A DNA stretch of 33,340 nucleotides from a virus. Positions within the stretch are counted from its first letter, which is position 1. The number at the start of each line of letters is the position of its first letter. This document shows positions 27,456-33,340 of the stretch, in pieces. Position numbers and translations under genes: made by a program. Below the pieces are notes generated by a model. That model saw only the letters and a list, made by a program, of their open reading frames with translations, did not search any database and had not been told where the DNA came from. The DNA is taken from positions 1-33,340 of IMG/VR virus record IMGVR_UViG_3300000553_003777; one strand, 5' to 3'.

Positions 27456-27707
27456 TTGAGTTATATAAATGATTTTATGAAATTGCCTGAAAATGAAAAT
27501 TTTTGTGAAGGTTTAATTGAATCTAAAATTATAGACTTCGAAATAGTTGTTGTTGGTACTGGTAAGTTTGGTACTGTTAAAGTTAAAACGATAAAACTTA
27601 AATCGTTGATGGGCTCTTATGTGTTAAATCAAAAAGATTTTGAAAAATTAGTAATTTACACAAGTAATCCAGAATTATACCTAGATGCAAAAAAATATAA
27701 CTTATGA
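27456..27707 (+). CDS. KYNL cassette protein, C-terminal part of a split gene
   Basis: The frame gives SYINDFMKLPENENFCEGL, then a beta-rich stretch (KIIDFEIVVVGTGKFGTV, KVKTIKLKSLMGSYVL) and ends LDAKKYNL. Its only own starts are a TTG (27456) and an ATG (27477), neither with a clear leader, while the frame is open upstream to the six-A run where the previous ORF ends. It is best read as the second half of that gene. Its TGA overlaps the next ATG. Confidence 0.6.
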   Translation: MSYINDFMKLPENENFCEGLIESKIIDFEIVVVGTGKFGTVKVKTIKLKSLMGSYVLNQKDFEKLVIYTSNPELYLDAKKYNL

Positions 27708-27961
27708 TAAAAATTTATGAGGATTTTAAAAAAACATATTCTTTAATTGGCTATCCAAATGATGATGAGATAATAACTATATCACAAAAAGAATTTGATT
27801 TGATAAATATGGTTACGAATTTTCTGATTTTATGGAAAGTACTCAAACAAAGTTGGACTTATCAAGATAAAGAAAAAAATGAATTAAAAGATTGGTTGGA
27901 AGCATACAGAGAAACCGGTGACACAGAATTGGCGACAGATATAAAAAAATATAACTTATGA
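27704..27961 (+). CDS. CTS-like/KYNL cassette protein
   Basis: 85 residues beginning MIKIYEDFKKTYSLIG and ending DIKKYNL. Body helical with acidic patches (LKDWLEAYRETGDTELAT). Its ATG overlaps the previous TGA and its TGA overlaps the next ATG; both overlaps lie in the repeated AAATATAACTTATGA sequence that also encodes KYNL. Function unknown; head packaging inferred. Confidence 0.75.
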   Translation: MIKIYEDFKKTYSLIGYPNDDEIITISQKEFDLINMVTNFLILWKVLKQSWTYQDKEKNELKDWLEAYRETGDTELATDIKKYNL

Positions 27962-28581
27962 AAAAATATAAGGAATTTAATGAAAAATTCGATCAGGAAA
28001 TAATTGATGGATTAATTGATAAAGGTTTGGAAAATTTATCAAAAAAAGAAAGAGATTATTTAAATGATCCACATAATGTCAATTTGGATAAGCAAAAAAT
28101 TGAAAAATCTACTGTGAAAGAAGTTCCTGTGAAAGATGAGAAAACAAAGAATTTAATTAATAAATGGAAACAAAAAGGTGAAGATGATAAAAAAGAGTGG
28201 AGTAAAAATGCTAATAAAAATCTAAATAAAACTATTGATGTAAGTGAAAGGGGACCTGTGGTTCTTATAAATTGGATAGAATTGTATTATTTTATAGAAA
28301 AAAATTATCCAGATTTCGATAAATCCCAAATACATAACATTATTAAAAACATATTAGATGCTAAAATAGTCCACTACTCTGATGATGATGAAGATACTGA
28401 TTTTATATTTATTGATAAAGAATATACAAAAAACGAAATGGTTTGGTTTAATGTTGGTCGAGATCCCAGTATAAAAACAGCATGTGTGAGATTTAATGAA
28501 TATGAAAAATTTTGGATACCTAGATTATTAAATGCCCATAATTTTCATACAATAAGAATAGAAGATTATAAAAACAGATAA
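27958..28581 (+). CDS. CTS-like cassette protein
   Basis: 207 residues beginning MKKYKEFNEKFDQEIIDGLI. The first half is very charged (Lys/Glu/Asp), like T4 internal head proteins; the second half folds more regularly (RGPVVLINWIELYYFIEKN, FWIPRLLNAHNFHTIRI). It ends at a strong terminator. The motif at the start and the charged first third suggest that an N-terminal piece could be removed by a prohead protease; this is inference. Confidence 0.74.
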   Translation: MKKYKEFNEKFDQEIIDGLIDKGLENLSKKERDYLNDPHNVNLDKQKIEKSTVKEVPVKDEKTKNLINKWKQKGEDDKKEWSKNANKNLNKTIDVSERGPVVLINWIELYYFIEKNYPDFDKSQIHNIIKNILDAKIVHYSDDDEDTDFIFIDKEYTKNEMVWFNVGRDPSIKTACVRFNEYEKFWIPRLLNAHNFHTIRIEDYKNR

Positions 28582-28590
28582 TTAAAGAAA

Positions 28591-28624
28591 GAAAGCCAGT
28601 ATGAAAATACTGGCTTTTTTTATT
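28591..28624 (+). terminator. Intrinsic terminator
   Basis: AGCCAGTAT/ATACTGGCT around GAAA, followed by seven T's; ends the cassette operon 27226-28581. Confidence 0.92.
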
Positions 28625-28650
28625 TATATATAATCTAACTTTAAAAAATT

Positions 28651-28658
28651 TATATATA
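28651..28658 (+). promoter_or_regulatory. Late-type TATATATA promoter candidate
   Basis: TATATATA followed by AAAGAAAA, 16 bases before the ATG at 28675; a second copy lies at 28625-28632. AAAGAAAA after the box recurs before the RNase H gene on the other strand. Confidence 0.45.
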
Positions 28659-28674
28659 AAAGAAAATTAAAATT

Positions 28675-28950
28675 ATGGCAGTAGAACCTCAAAGAATAGA
28701 TCCTTGGAATGGTGATTCTCTAACAGCAACAACATATTATGGCTATTCAGTAGCAGGAACACAGGATTCAGATCCATTGTGGTCAATAAAAAGAAAAACT
28801 GTTGTAGGTGGTGTACTTATATATTCATATCCATATGTAACAGGCACTACATTACAAAATGCTTATCCAGCAATTCAAATTGATAATCAATATTATATGC
28901 AACTATCTGGTTTAAGATGGGATTTGAGAACTGGTTATACCTACAGGTAA
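28675..28950 (+). CDS. Small beta-rich protein, probable virion component
   Basis: 91 residues: MAVEPQRIDPWNGDSLTATT, YYGYSVAGTQDSDPLWSIKR, KTVVGGVLIYSYPYV and QLSGLRWDLRTGYTYR. It is rich in Tyr, Thr, Gly and Trp with strand-turn alternation and no charged low-complexity tails, unlike its cassette neighbours. Such composition is typical of small tail or head decoration proteins, but no family is certain. It has the best late-type promoter of the window. Confidence 0.65.
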   Translation: MAVEPQRIDPWNGDSLTATTYYGYSVAGTQDSDPLWSIKRKTVVGGVLIYSYPYVTGTTLQNAYPAIQIDNQYYMQLSGLRWDLRTGYTYR

Positions 28951-28967
28951 AAAAATAAAAATAAAAT

Positions 28968-29219
28968 ATGAAAACTAAAAATTTTGGTGAATTTTTAAAT
29001 GAAGAAATAATGGATAGTGGATTTAGTGATGATGAATTGAACGATGTTACAGGAGAAAGACCAACATTAAATGATCAAGACTTAAATGATAGTGAAACAT
29101 ATGATTATGATGGAATTTTAGATATAATTACATCTAATTCACCAGAAGAAGCAGCAGAAATAATTTATAATTATATTGCGGCTGGTGAATCTTATCAGCG
29201 TTCCCTTGATAAATACTAA
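28968..29219 (+). CDS. Small acidic protein with CTS-like N-terminus
   Basis: 83 residues: MKTKNFGEFLNEEIMDSGFS at the start is the closest match here to T4 capsid targeting sequences (MKTxxEFxxE). The rest is very acidic (DDELNDVTGERPTLNDQDLN) with a C-terminal helix (SPEEAAEIIYNYIAAGESYQ). Probably packaged in the head (inference). Confidence 0.72.
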   Translation: MKTKNFGEFLNEEIMDSGFSDDELNDVTGERPTLNDQDLNDSETYDYDGILDIITSNSPEEAAEIIYNYIAAGESYQRSLDKY

Positions 29220-29247
29220 TAAATAAAAATAAAAATAAAATAGGAAT

Positions 29248-30012
29248 ATGAAAAAATTTAGTACTTTACACGAAGAAGTAAAACCAAAATATGAATTGAA
29301 AGATTCATTAAGGAACGAAATTTATTCTTTAATAGAAAGTTCATTATCAATCAAAATTTCAAATGAAGAATCTTTAGACAAAGATATTAATATCAATGGT
29401 AAAGAAGAATTAGTCGAAAAAATTAAAGGTTTATTAGATGATGTTAGAATTAAAGAAAGAACCTTTACTTTAGAAACGGTTAAGAAAAATGTATATAGAA
29501 ATTTTGATATGAATTGGTTGAATGAACAGATTGATAATTTAACTAAAATTAAAATCGGAAGCAATTTCATTTTGAGAGAATCTATTAAAGAAAATTCTAT
29601 TACTGATCAATATAGAGCAGAAATTCTTAATTATTTTGCTAAAAAATTGAATGAAAATAAGAAAATTGGTGATTTTGAATTTATTCACGATCCATCAGAA
29701 GGAATTTTCGAATTTGCAAATGATCAAGAAGGTATTATTGTAAAGGCAACACCATTTTTCAATGACGCAAGTGGAATTCCGATTGAAGTTTTCGACGAAG
29801 ATGTTGCAGATTCACATATATTCTTGGAACAAAGAGAATTTAATATTGAAGATATTCTTTTTGAGAAATATAAAGAAATCATGGAAAAGTTTTTGATTGA
29901 GGATTTTGATAATTGGATGACTAAAGTTGATAAATTTGATGAAGAAAAAGGTACAGAACCAGATTTAAGAAAATTGGATTTTGAAAAAGGCGAAAATAAA
30001 CAGCCTTTCTAA
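29248..30012 (+). CDS. CTS-like protein, charged
   Basis: 254 residues beginning MKKFSTLHEEVKPKYELKDS. Alternating acidic and basic helices, an LxE-type context (RESIKENSITD) around residue 112, and a strand-rich segment (IGDFEFIHDPSEGIFEFAND, EGIIVKATPFF). No family recognised. T4-type prohead protease cuts after LxE/IxE, so several sites are conceivable. It ends at a terminator. Confidence 0.7.
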   Translation: MKKFSTLHEEVKPKYELKDSLRNEIYSLIESSLSIKISNEESLDKDININGKEELVEKIKGLLDDVRIKERTFTLETVKKNVYRNFDMNWLNEQIDNLTKIKIGSNFILRESIKENSITDQYRAEILNYFAKKLNENKKIGDFEFIHDPSEGIFEFANDQEGIIVKATPFFNDASGIPIEVFDEDVADSHIFLEQREFNIEDILFEKYKEIMEKFLIEDFDNWMTKVDKFDEEKGTEPDLRKLDFEKGENKQPF

Positions 30013-30039
30013 AAAAAAGAGCCGTGAGGCTCTTTTTTT
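30013..30039. terminator. Intrinsic terminator, usable on both strands
   Basis: GAGCC/GGCTC around GTGA, flanked by an A-run and a T-run. A second hairpin (ACTACA/TGTAGT, about 30059-30075) follows and would end the convergent minus-strand heat-shock gene. Confidence 0.88.
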
Positions 30040-30084
30040 ATAGATACCGTAAGAAAACAACTACATCTTTAGTGTAGTAGTAGT

Positions 30085-30522
30085 TCATTTAATTTTGATT
30101 TCAATATTACTAAGTTTTTTTTCTTCTTTTAATTTAGGAATTGATACTGTTAAAATACCATCAATCATAGTGGCAGAAATTGCATTTTTATCGGCAATTT
30201 TAGGTACTAAAAAACTTCTCTCAAAACTAGATTTATAAAATTCTCTTCTATAATATCCATCATTTTTTTCTTCTTTTTCGTCCTCGTACACAGAAGAAAT
30301 TCTTAAAATATCATTATCTAGTTCTATTTTAATATCTTCTTTTTTGAGACCAGGCGCACTAAGTTCAATAAGATACTCGTTTTCCTTTTCTAAAATGTTT
30401 GACAATCCACCATTTTTTGTTGTAAATAATGGAGAGTCGAAGTAATTGAAATCTTCGTTAAAAAACCTTCTTGCTAAATCAAAGAAAGGTCTGTTTTCTG
30501 TTTTCATTAAATTTCTGTTCAT
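30085..30522 (-). CDS. Small heat-shock protein (Hsp20/alpha-crystallin)
   Basis: 145 residues. A short N-terminal region (RPFFDLARRFFNEDFNYFD) is followed by an alpha-crystallin domain (about 40-135) with the usual strands: YLIELSAPGLKKEDIKIEL, LRISSVYEDEKEEKNDGYY, RREFYKSSFERSFLVP and the hallmark DGILTVSIPK. The C-terminal IEIKIK is the I-x-I motif used in oligomer assembly. Hsp20 proteins hold unfolding proteins; T4-like cyanophages also carry one. Length is normal for the family. Confidence 0.92.
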   Translation of the reverse strand: MNRNLMKTENRPFFDLARRFFNEDFNYFDSPLFTTKNGGLSNILEKENEYLIELSAPGLKKEDIKIELDNDILRISSVYEDEKEEKNDGYYRREFYKSSFERSFLVPKIADKNAISATMIDGILTVSIPKLKEEKKLSNIEIKIK

Positions 30523-30663
30523 ATTTTTATAATTATTTTTATTTAAATATAGTCAAATTTTATACCAATGATATTTAGTGACATTTTTTCAAAAAGTTTA
30601 TGTCAAATTGTCAGGTAAAAATTTGAATAATTAAAAATAATATATAAAGAAAAATGGTTTTGT

Positions 30664-31338
30664 ATGGAAACAAAAGTTCTTAAATATGAAGAATTTGTTG
30701 ATGAGAAGTTAAATTTTAAAACTGCTGCTTTGGGTGCGATGCTTGGTGCTTCAGTTGCTCTTGGTGGATGTGATACACATAAAGGTTTTGCAGAATTAGA
30801 TAAAACTGAACAGATTGGGAATCAAACTTTTAAGGAATATGAATTATGTGCTGAAGGACAAACTTTTAAATTAACTGTTAATGATGATTTTATGGTAGCT
30901 TATCACAGTTATTCAGAAAGTCATGGTAGTGGAAAACACAGACACACAGTAACACATCAAATTTATAATCTATTTATTCCTTCAGTTGTAAAATTTATTT
31001 GGTATTATGATAAAACTTTCGGTGGTACATATGCTAGTCCTAAACCTTTTAAGGGTGCACATTTAATTAAAATGAGCGATTTAGAAGTAGATGATGATAC
31101 ACCAAATTATACAACATATAAAATTAAAGGACTTTTTTCCTCATCACCGTTTAAATATATTATAGTAAATAAAAAGAATGCAAAACCAGAAGGTGAGGAA
31201 TTTAAATTAACAGATAATAATTTAGGAACTTATATTTGTGAAAAAATAAATAAAAATTTGTATATTATTAGTGTGAACGGACTAGGTGGTGGAAAATTTG
31301 GTGGGGGCGGTTCAGGAAAAACTGGTGGAGAATTTTAA
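30664..31338 (+). CDS. CTS-like protein with a lipobox-like segment
   Basis: 224 residues. METKVLKYEEFVDEKLNF resembles the shared N-terminal motif; a short hydrophobic stretch ending LGGCDTH (about 22-38) looks like a lipoprotein signal (LxGC) but is preceded by 21 mostly charged residues, so export is doubtful. The middle is strand-rich with an unusual SESHGSGKHRHTVTHQ histidine loop, and the end is glycine-rich (GGGKFGGGGSGKTGGEF). It could be a head-packaged protein or, less likely, a lipoprotein. Preceded by AATATATAAAG. Confidence 0.65.
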   Translation: METKVLKYEEFVDEKLNFKTAALGAMLGASVALGGCDTHKGFAELDKTEQIGNQTFKEYELCAEGQTFKLTVNDDFMVAYHSYSESHGSGKHRHTVTHQIYNLFIPSVVKFIWYYDKTFGGTYASPKPFKGAHLIKMSDLEVDDDTPNYTTYKIKGLFSSSPFKYIIVNKKNAKPEGEEFKLTDNNLGTYICEKINKNLYIISVNGLGGGKFGGGGSGKTGGEF

Positions 31339-31452
31339 TTATGATTTTACCATTCCCGGTTATGGTTTTGACAATTCCAACGTGCAACTAACTCTGAAAC
31401 CCGGCTGGGCAGGGTTTTAAACATTATAAAATATAAATTATTTGAATTAACA

Positions 31453-31902
31453 ATGCAACAATTTGAAAGAGATTTTCAAAAAGAAAGAGATGCAAGTGTT
31501 GATAAAAATATACAACCAATATCAGGTAGATATTATTGGAAAATAAAGGCTGATAATTTAGATATCATAAAAGCATCTCTTGATAAACTTGGTGCACCAA
31601 AAGATATCTTTTTAGATATTCAAATATGTAAAAGACGAGGATTAATTGCTGTCCGTCGACCTCTATTACTGCTTCGAGGTAAAAGTCATTTTATAGAAAT
31701 TTGGCATAATGAAAATTTCAAATCAGAAGATAAAAATACATGGATGAGTGATGAATGGTCTTGGATGGAATGGCAACATGACAAAAGACTTAAAGGTTTT
31801 GATGATCTTAGATATAGAAGAGGATATAAATATATGGGCGTAGTAAAATTAACACAAGAGGAAATAGAACTATACACTTCAATGAATAAATATAATTTGT
31901 AA
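31453..31902 (+). CDS. KYNL cassette protein, start codon uncertain
   Basis: 149 residues from ATG 31453 (MQQFERDFQKERDASVDKN), ending YTSMNKYNL. In frame upstream, codons 31426-31452 read I-KYKLFELT, the same as the KYxKLFE motif starting other cassette genes, with ATA (31426) where ATG would be expected. So the true start may be this ATA or a lost ATG. The body is basic and Trp-rich (SDEWSWMEWQHDKR). Confidence 0.7.
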   Translation: MQQFERDFQKERDASVDKNIQPISGRYYWKIKADNLDIIKASLDKLGAPKDIFLDIQICKRRGLIAVRRPLLLLRGKSHFIEIWHNENFKSEDKNTWMSDEWSWMEWQHDKRLKGFDDLRYRRGYKYMGVVKLTQEEIELYTSMNKYNL

Positions 31903-31903
31903 A

Positions 31904-32227
31904 ATGTTAAAAAAATATGAAAACTTTGTTTTTGAAAATGAAATCAAAGGTAAATTTAAAACAGTAGATTATAAGATAATCATAAAAGATTTGAATGATC
32001 GTCCAACGACATTAGTGACTGATTTTAAATTGGTTAAATCAGAAGATGGTAAATCAGAAATAAAAGCAAAAGGATATCTTTATACTAACTTAGATGGCTT
32101 CGGTTGGAATGGTGACAAGAAGAAAAAAGGTTGGATTGCTTTTGATAATGAGAAAGATAATAAAACCATAATTGTTCGTAATAAACATTTTGAAAATGGT
32201 TCAAAGAAAATAAAAGTCTATCAATAA
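31904..32227 (+). CDS. CTS-like small basic protein
   Basis: 107 residues beginning MLKKYENFVFENEIKGKFKT, which fits the shared N-terminal motif. The rest is beta-rich and very lysine-rich (GYLYTNLDGFGWNGDKKKK, GWIAFDNEKDNKTIIVR). It starts one base after the previous stop. No family recognised. Confidence 0.7.
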   Translation: MLKKYENFVFENEIKGKFKTVDYKIIIKDLNDRPTTLVTDFKLVKSEDGKSEIKAKGYLYTNLDGFGWNGDKKKKGWIAFDNEKDNKTIIVRNKHFENGSKKIKVYQ

Positions 32228-32231
32228 AAAA

Positions 32232-32255
32232 GAGCAATTTCTTTCAAAATTGCTC
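32232..32255. terminator. Hairpin between convergent genes, possible terminator
   Basis: GAGCAATTT pairs with AAATTGCTC (nine pairs), followed by CCGCTCCGCTC instead of T's on the plus strand; on the minus strand the hairpin is followed by TTTTTTATTG, so it would terminate the RNase H transcript. Confidence 0.6.
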
Positions 32256-32304
32256 CGCTCCGCTCAAATTGAGGAGTACCACACTTTATAAAAAAATAGG
32301 AAAA

Positions 32305-33279
32305 TCAAATTTTAATTGTATCATAAAGAAGTTTTTCATATCCGTCCGGTAAATATTTACCATCTAATCTTGTTAGTTTTCTAGATAATTTAATATTTTC
32401 GACCACTTTTTCTTTGAAGTTAAGTTCTTTATTTTTACGATATATAGAAAGAATATCAACAAAATTTTTTATAAATTCATCCGAATCAAAATCAATCTCT
32501 TCAGGAAATTTTTGTTTGAACATAGCATAAACCGTATTAGCGCCAGCAGTACCAATTCCCCTTGTATCTGGCGTAAATTTAACGACACTTAAAATATTAT
32601 CACCAGAATCACCAGAAACTAATTTTTTAAAATAAGATTCTTCATTATTTATAGGTGTTATTTTGGCTTTATTTGTTAATTTATCAAAATAATTTATAAA
32701 ATCTATATCATTGTTCATATCAAAAATATCGCCAACTGATGTATCTTCAATATACTTTAAAAATATACTGTAGTTTCTAGGTACAAAAAGCCTTTCGTCT
32801 TGAAATTTATGATTGTAAATCATATTGATGTAATTGTCGGTTGTGCTAAATTTTAACAATTGATGAAGGTCGCCATCATTAGACAAAATAATATTAGAAC
32901 CACCTTGACTATTTGTTACTTTTACGATGTGTGCAATAATATCATCACCTTCAAAAGGGTCAATTTGATATTCAAGACAATTGTGTCTTCTTTTAATATT
33001 TTCTTTAAATTTATCAAAAGTATCAAAAACAAATTCCCAATCTATTTTTTCTTCCTTTTTTCGTTTACCTTTGTACTCAGAGTAATATGCTTTTCTCCAA
33101 CTTTTTTTACTATCAGAAATAAAGTAAATTAATGTGTAAGGGTATGCGTTAGTAATATTGTTATAGTCATTTAACAATAATGTTTCCAAGTCACCATAAA
33201 GAGTTTTTAATCTGTGTAAAATAAAGACTGCACGATACAAAAAATAATTGCCATCCACCAGCAAATTAACGTTAATCAT
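32305..33279 (-). CDS. rnh: T4-type RNase H (FEN-family 5' nuclease)
   Basis: 324 residues (T4 RNase H has 305). The metal-binding acidic residues of the family are in place: LLVDGNYFLYR (D9), FISDSKKSWRKAYYSEYKG (D56 and the arch region), DPFEGDDIIAHIV (107-119), LSNDGDLHQLLKF (132-144) and SGDSGDNILSVVKF (about 226-239, the helix-hairpin-helix side). The enzyme removes RNA primers and trims flaps during lagging-strand synthesis. Good evidence for a T4-like replication system. A late-type box lies about 16 bases upstream (33295-33301). Confidence 0.9.
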   Translation of the reverse strand: MINVNLLVDGNYFLYRAVFILHRLKTLYGDLETLLLNDYNNITNAYPYTLIYFISDSKKSWRKAYYSEYKGKRKKEEKIDWEFVFDTFDKFKENIKRRHNCLEYQIDPFEGDDIIAHIVKVTNSQGGSNIILSNDGDLHQLLKFSTTDNYINMIYNHKFQDERLFVPRNYSIFLKYIEDTSVGDIFDMNNDIDFINYFDKLTNKAKITPINNEESYFKKLVSGDSGDNILSVVKFTPDTRGIGTAGANTVYAMFKQKFPEEIDFDSDEFIKNFVDILSIYRKNKELNFKEKVVENIKLSRKLTRLDGKYLPDGYEKLLYDTIKI

Positions 33280-33340
33280 ATATTATTTTTCTTTTATATA
33301 TCATAATATATTAAAGATGTTTAAAAAATGATATTTAAAT

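Noticed and set aside
29322-29570. Antisense ORF inside the gene at 29248
   Set aside because: Mirror frame of an AT-rich coding region with no leader; leucine/serine-rich shadow composition.

Overview
The window is AT-rich (roughly 27% G+C by eye) and looks like an accessory region of a large T4-like tailed phage infecting a Bacteroidota (probably Flavobacteriia) host. Support: a T4-type 5' nuclease (RNase H/FEN); dense small ORFs with ATGA overlaps; 15 tRNAs or tRNA-like genes and a tmRNA; six or more homing endonucleases of three families; Bacteroidota-type -7 boxes (TAnnTTTG) before some genes and T4-late-like TATATATA boxes 13-22 nt before many others; almost no Shine-Dalgarno sequences; and a tmRNA tag starting Gly-Glu as in Bacteroidota.

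Layout. 1-1150: small unknown genes. 1180-4890: tRNA array (Pro-like x2, Ala x2, Thr x4, Gly x2, Val x2, Arg x3) interrupted by two HNH genes that overlap or abut tRNAs, plus two copies of an undescribed structured RNA motif and another structured region with a repeated hairpin. 5000-8700: FN3-like protein, small genes and a CHAD protein. 8738-11503 (minus): phosphatidylserine decarboxylase-like protein, a DUF3326 protein and a split GIY-YIG endonuclease. 11504-13657: a 0.7-kb non-coding block with two more copies of the RNA motif, a terminator and a foldable leader, leading into a DUF2828/vWA protein related to the Ro60 (TROVE) RNA-binding family. 13700-17100: small genes and a PRPP-synthetase homologue with an insertion. 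17226-22879: RHH protein, HNH endonuclease, D12 adenine methylase, unknown operon, LAGLIDADG-dUTPase fusion. 22880-25978: WxNGxW-repeat protein and unknowns. 26020-26385: tmRNA, then an HNH gene paralogous to the one at 3461. 27226-32227: cassette-like small proteins and a small heat-shock protein. 32305-33279: RNase H.

Three themes stand out. (1) Four RNAs (2839-2905, 2912-2986, 11712-11788, 11800-12006) share one architecture: an outer helix of varying but always complementary sequence, an internal loop UAAA-like/UGN, and an inner helix GAAUAC/GUAUUC with one compensatory change. Two lie beside the Ro-like gene and two among tRNAs, suggesting a phage Ro-type RNP. (2) About fifteen unrelated proteins start with a short motif like MKxxKxFExF, resembling the T4 capsid targeting sequence, and seven end in KYNL; these look like exchangeable cassettes of head-packaged proteins. 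(3) At least seven genes are split by one base, often at short homopolymers; this may be assembly error, slippage or decay.

Function assignments come from motif reading only; no database search was run. Most small proteins remain of unknown function.
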